DNA of 64,000 bases from positions 1-64,000 of the forward strand of contig JANQRZ010000018.1 in the NCBI GenBank assembly GCA_028284265.1, in the 5' to 3' direction. How positions within the stretch are numbered: the stretch's first letter is position 1; each line of letters opens with the position of its first letter. The notes under the pieces are model-generated. The model saw only the letters and a list, made by a program, of their open reading frames with translations, ran no database searches and was not told the DNA's origin. Origin of the DNA: Rhodothermales bacterium (GTDB lineage: Bacteria; Bacteroidota; Rhodothermia; Rhodothermales; JANQRZ01). The position numbers and the translations under genes were made by a program. Of the stretch, positions 54,417-63,092 are shown one piece after another.

Positions 54417-55334
54417 ATGTCCCTGACGCAGACTGCCAAACCTCCTGCTGTAAGCCGCATCGGCGCGCTGAACCGGGCGCTGCGGACGTACCAGTGGGTG
54501 AAGAACGTCCTGCTGTTCGTCCCGATGCTGATGGCACACCGCATCGCCGAGACTGAGCTTTGGACGAGCGCGGCGCTCGGATTCGTCGCGTTCAGCCTGT
54601 GCGCGTCGTCGGCCTACGTCGTCAACGACCTCGTGGACCGCGAGGCCGACCGCCAGCACCCGGCGAAGCGGCACCGCCCATTCGCCTCGGGCGCGCTCTC
54701 GTTTGGGTTCGGGATGGTGCTGGTTCCGGTACTCGTGGTGTCGGCGTTCGGGCTGGCGTGGGTGGCGCTGCCTGCCGCGTTCCGGCTGACGCTGGCGGTG
54801 TACCTCGTGGTGACGCTCGCGTACTCGTTCGTGCTGAAGCAGCAGCCGGTAATCGACGTGTTGGTCCTCGCGGGCCTCTATGCGCTCCGCATCTTTGCGG
54901 GCGGCGCGGCGACCGGCGTCCCCGTCTCGGAATGGCTGCTGGCGTTCTCGATCTTCTTCTTCCTCTCCCTCGCCCTGCTCAAACGCTTCGCCGAACTGCG
55001 CCGCTTGGAGATCGTGGGAGCCGATGCTTTGCAGGGACGCGGCTACCGGGGTGACGATGTGCCGATTCTCCGCACAGCAGGACAGGCGGCAGGCTACCTG
55101 TCGGTCTTCGTCCTCGTGTTCCACATCCGCAGCCCCGAGGTCAGCGTGCTCTATTCAACGCCGATGCTGCTGTGGGGCGTCGGCGTGCTGCTGCTCTACT
55201 GGATCACGCGGGCGTGGCTCCTCGCCGGGCGTGGCGACCTCGACGACGACCCGATCCTGTTCGCCGCGAAAGACCCGGCGAGCTATGCCGTCTTCGGCCT
55301 TGTGGGTGCCCTGCTGTTGGTGGCCTCGCTATAG
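54417..55334 (+). CDS. UbiA-family decaprenyl-phosphate phosphoribosyltransferase-like protein
   Basis: The 305-residue protein has about eight to nine membrane spans and the UbiA Asp-rich motif NDLVDREADRQHPAKRHRP at residues 70-88. Close by eye to mycobacterial DPPR synthase (Rv3806c type), it should transfer 5-phosphoribose from PRPP to a polyprenyl phosphate. A DprE1-like oxidase two genes on supports that. A quinone or other prenyl transferase is the alternative. A SUKH gene with its own ribosome site begins 9 bases after its stop codon. Confidence 0.82.
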   Translation: MSLTQTAKPPAVSRIGALNRALRTYQWVKNVLLFVPMLMAHRIAETELWTSAALGFVAFSLCASSAYVVNDLVDREADRQHPAKRHRPFASGALSFGFGMVLVPVLVVSAFGLAWVALPAAFRLTLAVYLVVTLAYSFVLKQQPVIDVLVLAGLYALRIFAGGAATGVPVSEWLLAFSIFFFLSLALLKRFAELRRLEIVGADALQGRGYRGDDVPILRTAGQAAGYLSVFVLVFHIRSPEVSVLYSTPMLLWGVGVLLLYWITRAWLLAGRGDLDDDPILFAAKDPASYAVFGLVGALLLVASL

Positions 55335-55343
55335 GAGTTGAAC

Positions 55344-55754
55344 ATGACGCTTGATGAGGCTATTGCCAAACTGCGCCGACTGAATGAACCAGTCCCGAAG
55401 CCTCTGCGCCTTCCAACAACAGATGAGGTGATAGCACTCGAACGTGCTCTTGACTACCAACTCCACCCAGACTTTCGTCGTTACCTCCTAGAGACCAGCG
55501 ATATCGTCTTCGGCACGCTAGAGCCGGTGACAGCTATTCCAGAAAGTGGGCATACTTATTTGCTTCGTGTCGTCGAGGCTGCACGACTACTTGGGCTTCC
55601 TCATTATTTGGTCCCGATCTGTGCCGACAATGCTGACGTTTATGGAATGACGCCAGATGGAGAGGTTGTGTATTGGTCGCACAATGGTGCCACCGATGAG
55701 AAGTGGTCAGACCTAGCAACATGGATTGAAGACGTCTGGATCAATGGGGGCTGA
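55344..55754 (+). CDS. SMI1/KNR4 (SUKH) family protein
   Basis: The 136-residue protein starts at the ATG at 55344, preceded at good spacing by AGGAG, an unusual clear Shine-Dalgarno site for this genome. It has the SUKH pattern DEVIALERALDYQLHPDFRRYLLETSDIVFG at the front and a later GEVVYWSHNG strand pair followed by WSDLATWIEDV. SUKH proteins often act as immunity partners of contact-dependent toxins, but no toxin gene is next to it. Its base composition is clearly lower in GC than the ubiA and dprE1 genes on either side, suggesting it was inserted between them. Confidence 0.85.
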   Translation: MTLDEAIAKLRRLNEPVPKPLRLPTTDEVIALERALDYQLHPDFRRYLLETSDIVFGTLEPVTAIPESGHTYLLRVVEAARLLGLPHYLVPICADNADVYGMTPDGEVVYWSHNGATDEKWSDLATWIEDVWINGG

Positions 55755-55755
55755 A

Positions 55756-57078
55756 ATGAAAGATTTTGCCTCGTGGGGCCGCGTACCCGCTTCGGACCCG
55801 AACCGCGTGGTACACTTGATGCCGGACGGCGAGACGCTGCCTTCGGTGGAGGGACCGCTTCTCGCCTACGGGCAGGGCCGGTCGTATGGCGATGTCTGCC
55901 TCAACAATGACGGCACCCTCCTCGACACTGAAGCGCTGAACCGCGTGTTGGCCTTCGATGCGGAGACAGGCGTCGTCCGGTGCGAGGCTGGGGTGACACT
56001 GGCCAACCTCCTTGCCCTCGTCGTGCCGCGGGGATGGTTTCTGCCGGTGACGCCGGGGACGAAGTTCGTCTCGGTCGGCGGGGCGATTGCCAACGATGTC
56101 CACGGGAAGAACCACCACCGCGACGGCACCTTCGGGCGGTTCGTGCGCCGGTTCGAGCTGTGGCGGTCGGACGGGTCGAAGCGCGTCTGCTCGCCCGACG
56201 AAAACACCGACCTCTTCCGCGCCACGATGGCGGGCCTCGGGCTGACGGGCCTCATCCGCTGGGCCGAGATTCAACTCATCCCCGTTCAGAGCGACCAGAT
56301 CAACCTCCGCCGCGAACGGTTCGACTCGCTCGACGCCTTCTTCGCCATCAACGCCGAGGCCAACGCCCGCTCCCGCTATACCGTCGCTTGGATCGACACG
56401 ACAGCGACCGGCTCCAAGCTCGGGCGCGGCCTCTACATCGAGGGCGATCACGCGCCGGGTTCCCTGCCGAAGCCAGAGAATGCCTCAACGCCGCGCATCC
56501 GTATCCCGCTCGATGCGCCCGGTGGCCTGCTCAATAAGGCGACGGTTCGCGCTTTCAACGCAGTCTACTACCGGCAACAGCTTCGACCCGTCGTCCGCAA
56601 GCAGACCCACTACGAGCCGTTCTTCTACCCGCTCGACGCTCTCGGCGACTGGAACCGGCTCTATGGCACGCGCGGGTTCTTCCAGTATCAGTGCGTCGTC
56701 CCACATACCGACGGGCATGCGGCGATCCGCGCCATCCTCGACCGCATCGCCCGCAGCGGCGAGGCCTCGTTCCTCGCTGTGCTCAAGACCTTCGGCGATC
56801 TCGCATCGCCGGGGCTGCTCTCGTTCCCGCAGCCTGGCGTCACCCTCGCGCTCGACTTCCCCAACCGGGGTGCCCGCACCCGCGTCCTCTTCGCTGAACT
56901 CGACGCGCTGGTCCGCGAGGCCGGTGGGCGGCTCTATCCCGCCAAAGACGCCTGCATGAGCGGCGAAGATTTCCGGCGGTTTTATCCCGAGTGGGAAACG
57001 TTCGCGGAGCATATCGACCCGGCGTTTTCATCGAGCTTCTGGCGGCGGGTCGTGTGGGAGAGAAGAAAGAAGAGATAG
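55756..57078 (+). CDS. DprE1-like FAD-dependent oxidoreductase
   Basis: The ATG at 55756, one base after the SUKH stop codon, gives 440 residues and the DprE1-type opening MKDFASWGRV. The FAD-binding segments are AYGQGRSYGD (37-46) and GGAIANDVHGKNHHRDGTFG (108-127), nearly the mycobacterial DprE1 motif. The C-terminus ends in a basic WERRKKR coded by the purine-rich arm of the neighbouring four-helix-bundle element. DprE1 oxidises polyprenylphospho-ribose at C2 toward arabinose donors. With the UbiA-family gene it points to a polyprenyl-phospho-pentose pathway; no DprE2-like reductase lies in the window. Confidence 0.9.
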   Translation: MKDFASWGRVPASDPNRVVHLMPDGETLPSVEGPLLAYGQGRSYGDVCLNNDGTLLDTEALNRVLAFDAETGVVRCEAGVTLANLLALVVPRGWFLPVTPGTKFVSVGGAIANDVHGKNHHRDGTFGRFVRRFELWRSDGSKRVCSPDENTDLFRATMAGLGLTGLIRWAEIQLIPVQSDQINLRRERFDSLDAFFAINAEANARSRYTVAWIDTTATGSKLGRGLYIEGDHAPGSLPKPENASTPRIRIPLDAPGGLLNKATVRAFNAVYYRQQLRPVVRKQTHYEPFFYPLDALGDWNRLYGTRGFFQYQCVVPHTDGHAAIRAILDRIARSGEASFLAVLKTFGDLASPGLLSFPQPGVTLALDFPNRGARTRVLFAELDALVREAGGRLYPAKDACMSGEDFRRFYPEWETFAEHIDPAFSSSFWRRVVWERRKKR

Positions 57079-57551
57079 AAGCGAGGGAAGAGAGAGAGTT
57101 TGGAAGCTATGGCTGGAGCCGTAGTGGGTCGGGGAGGCACCACGACTCGGGGGAGTTCATCATTCTGACCAATCCTGCGATGATCTGCCGGTAAACCGAA
57201 ATCAATTCTCCTGCAGCGTCGGAGAGCAGATAGCCACATTGATGAGCAAATGTTAGCCATGTCAGCGTTTCTTCGGCTTCACCGTGGGCGTCGGAAAGCT
57301 TGCTGACGAAGTGCTTTGGGTAGCGCCGCTTCGCCCACGCTTCGGAAAGATTGGCACAGACAGACCGCGACGACCGTCGCACCTGATCGGTCAGCGCATA
57401 CCGTTCCTCCTTCGGCCAGCATTTCGATGCCTGGAACACACCCATCGCAGCATCAAATGCCCTGCTATAAACGAAAAGCTGCTCTACTCTTTTGAGTTTC
57501 ATGTCTGACCTCCGCGCCCAAGTTGTCTCTCTCTACCATCTCTTCTATCTC
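57072..57551. mobile_element. IVS-like element: four-helix-bundle gene between imperfect inverted repeats
   Basis: The left arm (57072-57103) begins GAGATAGAAG and continues purine-rich to TTTGG. The right arm (57518-57551) is its near reverse complement, starting CCAAG and ending CTTCTATCTC; the outer 10 bp match perfectly and about three quarters of the 32 bp match. Purine-rich and pyrimidine-rich flanks extend the symmetry outward. A transcript would form a long stem with the gene in the loop, as in the intervening sequences of some 23S rRNA genes. The dprE1 stop codon lies inside the left arm. Confidence 0.55.
57107..57502 (-). CDS. Four-helix-bundle protein (S23/IVP family)
   Basis: The 131-residue protein follows the family pattern: LKRVEQLFVYSRAFDAAMGVF, YALTDQVRRSSRSVCANLSEAW, and a third helix with AHGEAEETLTWLTFA. 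These proteins are related to the proteins encoded in rRNA intervening sequences and to Avd of diversity-generating retroelements. They are basic, pentameric and probably bind RNA or DNA, but their role is unknown. The start is the ATG at 57502. It is flanked by inverted purine/pyrimidine repeats and lies opposite to dprE1 and in line with radC. Confidence 0.9.
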   Translation of the reverse strand: MKLKRVEQLFVYSRAFDAAMGVFQASKCWPKEERYALTDQVRRSSRSVCANLSEAWAKRRYPKHFVSKLSDAHGEAEETLTWLTFAHQCGYLLSDAAGELISVYRQIIAGLVRMMNSPESWCLPDPLRLQP

Positions 57552-57571
57552 ATCCCTCTTTTCTCATTCCC

Positions 57572-58306
57572 TTACATCAATCCCCTCTCCGCGAGCGACG
57601 TATAGCCTCGCCCAGCGATGATGAGGTGGTCATGCACGGGGATACCCATCAGCTTCCCGGCTTCGACGAGTTGCTTGGTGATCTGCACGTCCTCCCGGCT
57701 CGGCTCGGGATTGCCGGAGGGATGGTTGTGGAGGCAGACGATGGCGGCGGCGTTTTCGACCACGGCGCGCTGGAAGACGGCACGCGGCTCGACGATACTC
57801 GCGGCGAGGCCGCCTTCGGAGATCGTAAAGTCGCCCGTGATGATGTTGGCCGTGTTGAGGAGCACGATGACGAAGACCTCGCGCTTCAGGTCGCGGAGCT
57901 TCGGCCCGTAGGCCGCCGCCACGTCGGCGGGCGAGCAGACTTGGACACGCTCGCCGTCGCCCTGCGCCTCGACGCGCCGCCCAATCTCGAACGCCGCCAT
58001 GAGTTGCACCGCCTTCGCCGGGCCGATCCCGATGACGCGCTGGAGTAGTTTGCGCTCTTTCTTCGACAGGGTGGCGAGCGAACCGTAGGTCCGCAAGAGC
58101 GCCTGCCCGAGTTGTACCGCTGAGAGGCTACCCTCCTTCGTCCGCGTCCCGTTGCCGAAGATGAGGGCGATCAGTTCAGCGTCGGAGAGCGCCGCCGCGC
58201 CGCGCGCCATCAGCTTTTCGCGAGGCCGCTCCGAGGCATCCCACTGGTTGATCGGGAGATGGTACTGAATGTCCGGCTCGGCGGCGGGATTGACAACGTC
58301 GTGCAT
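57572..58306 (-). CDS. radC: DNA repair protein RadC (JAMM-domain)
   Basis: RadC proteins carry an N-terminal helix-hairpin-helix part and a C-terminal MPN/JAMM domain. Here the first is seen in ERPREKLMARGAAALSDAELIALIF, and the zinc motif is HNHPSGNPEPSREDV (His193, His195, Asp206). The 244-residue length is normal. A real repair function has not been shown for the family and a metalloprotease or nuclease activity is debated. It lies next to an IVS-like element and upstream of a glycan gene group on the same strand; RadC genes are often found near mobile DNA. Confidence 0.95.
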   Translation of the reverse strand: MHDVVNPAAEPDIQYHLPINQWDASERPREKLMARGAAALSDAELIALIFGNGTRTKEGSLSAVQLGQALLRTYGSLATLSKKERKLLQRVIGIGPAKAVQLMAAFEIGRRVEAQGDGERVQVCSPADVAAAYGPKLRDLKREVFVIVLLNTANIITGDFTISEGGLAASIVEPRAVFQRAVVENAAAIVCLHNHPSGNPEPSREDVQITKQLVEAGKLMGIPVHDHLIIAGRGYTSLAERGLM

Positions 58307-58338
58307 GAATGGCTCGGGGTCAGGGAAGCGTTTCTCCC

Positions 58339-59967
58339 CTAGACACCGCCGCCGCCGAGATATAACCTGCCGCCCTCGTTCGTCAGGTCGTTGAGTTCAC
58401 TGAGGGCGAGTAGTCCGTTGATCGTCGCCCACGGCACCGGGCGGTCGGCGATGGGCCGAACGACGGCCTCAGCGACCGGGCCGACGATCGGGTGGGCGAG
58501 CGTGTGCTCGGCGACGAGGTCATGGACGCGGGTGCGAAGCGCGGCGGAGAGGGGGTGCGGGCCGAGCCAGATGCCGTAGCGCCCGGCGTCGCGGTCGGTG
58601 AGACGGCGGATCTTTCCGGTGACTGGCGACTCGCGCCGAAGCGTGCTGGGGAGGTTGTAGATATCGTCACCAACGAGGCGACGGACGACGCGGCAGTAGA
58701 GCGTGCGCCCGCGCCGGTGCTCGACCGGGATGCGGCTCCAGAAGTCGAGTACGCCGCCGTCGAGCCAGAGCGGGAGCCGCCAGTCGAACCCGTGGTACTC
58801 GTAGACCCGGATGCTGTTGACGATCATCTTCGCCTGCCGCTCCTGCCAGCCGAACTTGGAGAACGCCTCCAGCGGATTCGCCGTGTCCTCGATCCGCTCG
58901 GCGATGCGGTCGCGCAGACGAGCGACGAGTTGAGGCGAGAGGCCCTGAGTGGACCACTCGGCGTAATACTTTCGCCAGAGCCACTCGACAGGATCGTGCT
59001 CATAGTCCAGCGGCTCGACGGCGTAGAGCGAACCGCTGATGAAGTTGCCCGAGTGACCGGGAACGAACGCGGCATCGTCGGGCAGGCCACGTTCGCGGAG
59101 CGTGAGGACGGCGGGCCAGTCCTGTTCGTGCTCGATGCCGGTCAGGCCGGTCGCGTTTCGGCGGAAGGTCTGGAAGCCGTCGCGCCAGAACCAGTCGGCC
59201 CACTGCCGATTTGAGTACGGGATGAACGCCCACTTCAGCCCGAGCGCCTCCGCCACCCGGCGGCTCGACTGGGCCTCGAACGAACGTTCGCGCCCATAAC
59301 ACATCGCCAGTGCGTCGGTCCGCCCGCCGCGTACACACATCGCCGCGATCAGCCGCGAGTCAATCCCCGCACTGAGCGGCACGACGATCGGTCGCCCCTG
59401 CATCGAAGCGAGCATCCGGTCGAAGGCGCGCTCGAACAGCCGGGCGCCCTCCTCGACCAACTCCTCTTCCGAGGCGTCGATGAGCGACGCATCCCCGTAG
59501 CGGTAGTAGCGCGTGCCCGTCACCTCGGCATCGCTGAACCTCACCGCCTCGCCCGCCTGAATCTGCCGGACCGAAGTGGAGAGCGTGGTCGGCCCGGTCG
59601 TGGCGTTCTGGACCATGAACTCGGCAACGGCAAGCGCGTCATCGAGCCGAGCATCCGCCACGTCGGCGATGTGCCGCGCATCGTCGCTGAGATGCCACGT
59701 CCCCTCGGCATCGCACCCGTAGAACAGCGGCATCGAGCGAATACGGTCTACGGCGGCAAGCACGGTCTCGCCCGCATGCACAGCGGCGAAGGTGCCATCG
59801 AGCGTGGCGATCCGCTCGACGAAGGTTTCGGCGGGGCCATCGAGATGCGCCGCGAGCACTGCTCCTTCGAGCAGCATGCCGTCGGGCGCGAAAGCGACGC
59901 CGCGTGCGTGGACCGCCCCGAAATGATGCCACGGGCGAGGTCGGGTACCAACAAGGTGGAGCTTCAT
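58339..59967 (-). CDS. Asparagine-synthase-like protein, glutaminase cysteine missing
   Basis: The ATG at 59967 gives 542 residues and overlaps the flippase stop codon by 4 bases. The N-terminal domain is class-II glutamine-amidotransferase-like, but the sequence starts MKLHLVG, so the catalytic Cys2 is absent and glutaminase activity should be lost. The synthetase domain has the PP-loop motif PLSAGIDSR (about residue 200) and a typical alpha/beta ATP-pyrophosphatase follow-on. Such proteins occur in polysaccharide clusters and may amidate a sugar acid or use ammonia. The frame is open far upstream, but that segment is antisense to the flippase and not protein-like. Confidence 0.85.
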   Translation of the reverse strand: MKLHLVGTRPRPWHHFGAVHARGVAFAPDGMLLEGAVLAAHLDGPAETFVERIATLDGTFAAVHAGETVLAAVDRIRSMPLFYGCDAEGTWHLSDDARHIADVADARLDDALAVAEFMVQNATTGPTTLSTSVRQIQAGEAVRFSDAEVTGTRYYRYGDASLIDASEEELVEEGARLFERAFDRMLASMQGRPIVVPLSAGIDSRLIAAMCVRGGRTDALAMCYGRERSFEAQSSRRVAEALGLKWAFIPYSNRQWADWFWRDGFQTFRRNATGLTGIEHEQDWPAVLTLRERGLPDDAAFVPGHSGNFISGSLYAVEPLDYEHDPVEWLWRKYYAEWSTQGLSPQLVARLRDRIAERIEDTANPLEAFSKFGWQERQAKMIVNSIRVYEYHGFDWRLPLWLDGGVLDFWSRIPVEHRRGRTLYCRVVRRLVGDDIYNLPSTLRRESPVTGKIRRLTDRDAGRYGIWLGPHPLSAALRTRVHDLVAEHTLAHPIVGPVAEAVVRPIADRPVPWATINGLLALSELNDLTNEGGRLYLGGGGV

Positions 59968-61427
59968 TGTTGTTCCTCCGCGCTCGGCCACAGCCCCGGC
60001 TCGAAGCGCATCATCAGTCCTGCCCAGAGCAACGCGGCTGCACCGAGCGCCGCCGTGACGACGAGATCGCTCTCCGACAACCATACTGCCACACCCACTA
60101 GAGCAAGCGGAGCGGCAGCAATCAGCGCATGACGGCCAACGGCCTGCAACGCCTCTCGGCCGTCGGCCTGCCCCCAGCGCAGCATCCACACTGTATGGAC
60201 GAACCAGCCGAGGGCACTCACCGCCCCGAACAGGCCGACCGTCCAAAGCGCACTCCCGCTCTGTCCACCGATGACGAGAGCCGCGACGCGCGCGGTCACG
60301 AGCACCGCGTTGAACGCCAGTTCCCATGGCTGCTGCTCGAGCACATCGAACAACGCCGAGATCGGAGCACTGACGAAGGAGAAATACAGCCACGGCGCAA
60401 GCAGTTGGGCGTAGACGCCCGCCTCGCGCCACTCAGCTCCGAAGACGGCCCCGAACGCTGCCGGGGCCGCGAGCACCATCGCGGCGAGCGGGAACAGGCC
60501 GAACGCGCTCAGTCGAGCAAACACCATTTGCGTCAGCGGCCCGAGCGCGCCCTCGCGCCGTGCCTCGGCAGCCCGCACGAAGAAGACCTGCCCTACCGCC
60601 CCTCCAATGAGCTGCATCGGGACGGCGAGCGTGCCGTAGGCGAGCACGTAGAAGCCGAGCACATCCGGCGCGAAGTACGCGAGCAGGAGAAAGGCCGGGA
60701 GTTGGGTCGAGAGCGTGTTCAGAAACCCCGATGGCATCGAGAACAGCGGGAACCGGCGGTACTGTCCCGCAAGCCGACCGAGATCACTCAGCACGGGCCG
60801 CACCGAGCGCAGTGCGACGCCAAACATCACCAGCGTCCCTACCACCCGCCCGGCGAGGTGCCCGCCGATCAGCCCACTCGCCGCCCCTCCCGTCAGCCCC
60901 GCCCCGATCTGCGCCGGCACCATCACCGCGTTCTGCGCGACGCGCGCGCCAGATACCGACCCGAAGCGGTCCACCCGCGTCAGCCACACTTCGTTGGCCC
61001 GACCCCATGCCGTTGCCCACACGCCCGCCGGGATGAACCACAGTGCGGTCGCCACCTCGGGGCGGTAGAGCAGCGCTGCGATAGGCTCGCGCAGCGGGAT
61101 GACGATGAGGCTAACGAGCGACGCGATGAGACCCAAGCCGAGCGCAAGCGTCCATACGCCTGCCGCATCGCGGTCCGACGCCGGCAGCGGGATCGCGTCC
61201 TCGTACTTCCCCATCGCCGCGGTCGAGAGTACGGCGACCGCGGCGAGGTAGAAGCCGAGCAGGCCGAACGCTTCGGGCGTGAACAGCCGCGTCAGCAGCG
61301 GACGGGCGAGGTAGGCCAGCGCTTGCGCCGCGACGGTCCCAGTGACGAGCGTCAGCACCGGCCCAACGAGACTGCCACTCGCAAGAGCACGTAGCGACTC
61401 AGGCATACGGCGAGTAAACCGCTTCAC
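59964..61427 (-). CDS. Polysaccharide flippase (Wzx-like, MVF/PST family)
   Basis: The GTG at 61427 gives a 487-residue protein and overlaps the preceding gene by 4 bases (GTGA). It has 12-14 predicted membrane spans with LGFYLAAVAVLSTAAMGKYEDAI near the front, typical of O-antigen or capsule repeat-unit exporters. It should move lipid-linked sugar units across the inner membrane. It lies between a polytopic membrane protein and an asparagine-synthase-like gene, all overlapping and so one operon. Confidence 0.88.
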   Translation of the reverse strand: MKRFTRRMPESLRALASGSLVGPVLTLVTGTVAAQALAYLARPLLTRLFTPEAFGLLGFYLAAVAVLSTAAMGKYEDAIPLPASDRDAAGVWTLALGLGLIASLVSLIVIPLREPIAALLYRPEVATALWFIPAGVWATAWGRANEVWLTRVDRFGSVSGARVAQNAVMVPAQIGAGLTGGAASGLIGGHLAGRVVGTLVMFGVALRSVRPVLSDLGRLAGQYRRFPLFSMPSGFLNTLSTQLPAFLLLAYFAPDVLGFYVLAYGTLAVPMQLIGGAVGQVFFVRAAEARREGALGPLTQMVFARLSAFGLFPLAAMVLAAPAAFGAVFGAEWREAGVYAQLLAPWLYFSFVSAPISALFDVLEQQPWELAFNAVLVTARVAALVIGGQSGSALWTVGLFGAVSALGWFVHTVWMLRWGQADGREALQAVGRHALIAAAPLALVGVAVWLSESDLVVTAALGAAALLWAGLMMRFEPGLWPSAEEQQ

Positions 61428-63061
61428 GGGGCGACCTCCGGCAGTCGGTAGACCACCCACCCTTCATTCTCGAACGCGACTGAGAAAGGCAACGCCGGAG
61501 CGTCCTGCGACATGAGCACATAGTCAATCCCGTAGCCCGACTGCAAGCGCCGCCAGTCATCCGGGCTATGGCGCTGGTAGGCCGCGTCGAGCACCGGCAC
61601 GACGCCCAGCCCGGTCTCCGGCGGCGGAATCGGGGCGATGTCGATGAGCCGCCGAAACCAGATTTGCATATCCGCGTCCGTGAACACGAACCCGGCGTAG
61701 TCGGCCACGATGGCGCGGCGGGCGAACGACCGGAACGAACTCGCCGACGGTGGCACCGCGAAGAGGGCATCCGTCGGCGTCTCGGCTTGTGCCCACTGCT
61801 CGACTTCACCGAGGGGCGATGCGAGGTGGCGCACCGGAAAGAGCAACGCGCCCGGTCGCCCGATGCCCCGCACAGCCAGAACCCCGACGACGAGGACCAA
61901 GCCGAGCGTCACCGCCAGCCCGATCCGCCGTTGGTCCAGCATCCACTGCCCCAACCGACGCAGCGCTTCGGGCAATAGCTCCACAAGAGCCGCAGCGATA
62001 AAGACCGAGCACACCAGATTGACGAGCACCGTCAGCTTGAAGAACTGCAGCTTCGCCATGAGCGTCACCGGGGTGATCTCGACATAGACCACCGCGAGCG
62101 CGCAGAGCGCGGCAACGAGTAGACCGCCGACCGCCAGCGCCCGTCCGTGTCGCAATGCACCGCGCCGCGCCAGCCACACGCCCGAGGCGAGGCCAAGTAC
62201 AACGACGGGCCAGAACCGCAGGTGGTGCCCCGGCTCGAACGAAAAGAACAAGTGATGGAAAGGGTTACGGAACTGCGCGTGGATATAGAACGGCGGCACC
62301 ACCTGCGCCGGCCCGTCGGTAGGCGCAATCTGGTCCAACACGACAGGCACGAGGATCGGTAGCGCTGCCAGCAGAAACACTCCGCTGAACGTGAGCAGCG
62401 CGATGAAGTCGGCGCGCAGTTGCCGCCCGTCGAGTTCGACTGCTGCGATGGCCTGCGCCAGCCCAACCACGCCAAGGACGAGGGCGATTTGTGCTGCGGC
62501 GAGCAAGTGGAACCACGCCGCGAGGCCGAGCACGAGTCCCGAGAGACGCCAGCGCCGCTGGAGGAAAAGCGTGATCGCGGGTACGATGATCACCCACGCG
62601 ACGCCTTCCGGGACGTGCATGTTGTAGGCCAGCGAGTTCGCTCCCAGCGTCCACTTCACCGCCACCAGCAGCGCGATGGGCACCGCGAGCGCCGCGCCGA
62701 GTCGGCTTCGCGTCACCTCCCAGCCCAGCCCGAAGACGCCATACGCAAGCGCGAGCATCACACCGATCCACAGCGCTACCGACGTGAACCACACCGGCAG
62801 CACGAAGCTCGGCAACGCCGTCAGCCAGAGGAAATAGGTCCGCACGTTTACGCCCGACGTGACCGCTTGCACCAACCAGTCCTGCGTGAACAACGAGCCA
62901 TCAAGCAGGTGCAGCACCGACGGGATCAACTCATCGAGGTCGCCTTCGCCATAGACATAACCGAACCGAAGAAAGGCCCCCGCGAGTGTGATCAGGGCGA
63001 CCCAGAGCGGCAACCGTTTGGTTTCTCGTCTCTCGTCTCTCGTTTCTCGTTGAGCACACAC
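61424..63061 (-). CDS. Polytopic membrane protein of the glycan cluster
   Basis: The 545-residue product has about 11-12 membrane spans followed by an extracellular C-terminal part of about 130 residues from near residue 415. It begins LPLWVALITLAGAFLRFGYVYGEGDLDELIPS, where the acidic loop after the first span recalls GT-C and related lipid-linked sugar enzymes. The first 16 residues are coded by a TCTCGT-type short tandem repeat and may not be native. No exact family is recognised. Position in a flippase operon suggests a role in polymer assembly or glycosyl transfer. Confidence 0.72.
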   Translation of the reverse strand: MCAQRETRDERRETKRLPLWVALITLAGAFLRFGYVYGEGDLDELIPSVLHLLDGSLFTQDWLVQAVTSGVNVRTYFLWLTALPSFVLPVWFTSVALWIGVMLALAYGVFGLGWEVTRSRLGAALAVPIALLVAVKWTLGANSLAYNMHVPEGVAWVIIVPAITLFLQRRWRLSGLVLGLAAWFHLLAAAQIALVLGVVGLAQAIAAVELDGRQLRADFIALLTFSGVFLLAALPILVPVVLDQIAPTDGPAQVVPPFYIHAQFRNPFHHLFFSFEPGHHLRFWPVVVLGLASGVWLARRGALRHGRALAVGGLLVAALCALAVVYVEITPVTLMAKLQFFKLTVLVNLVCSVFIAAALVELLPEALRRLGQWMLDQRRIGLAVTLGLVLVVGVLAVRGIGRPGALLFPVRHLASPLGEVEQWAQAETPTDALFAVPPSASSFRSFARRAIVADYAGFVFTDADMQIWFRRLIDIAPIPPPETGLGVVPVLDAAYQRHSPDDWRRLQSGYGIDYVLMSQDAPALPFSVAFENEGWVVYRLPEVAP

Positions 63062-63092
63062 GGTCGGAGACAGTCAACGATAAACGAGAAAC
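63042..63092. repeat. Inverted repeat with TCTCG tandem words at the start of the membrane protein gene
   Basis: GTTTCTCGT (63042-63050) and ACGAGAAAC (63084-63092) are perfect 9-bp complements. The left arm is the last of about four tandem TTTCTCG or TCTCTCG words (63021-63049). The left half lies within the first codons of the membrane protein gene and the right half lies just upstream of it. Confidence 0.6.

Noticed and set aside
57107-57502. Diversity-generating retroelement, because Avd is also a four-helix-bundle protein
   Set aside because: No reverse transcriptase, template repeat or variable repeat is found in the neighbourhood.
59968-60432. Upstream extension of the asparagine-synthase-like protein to 60432
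   Set aside because: This part overlaps the flippase coding region in another frame and reads as an Arg/Cys-rich non-protein; the ATG at 59967 fits the amidotransferase-like domain and the 4-base overlap.
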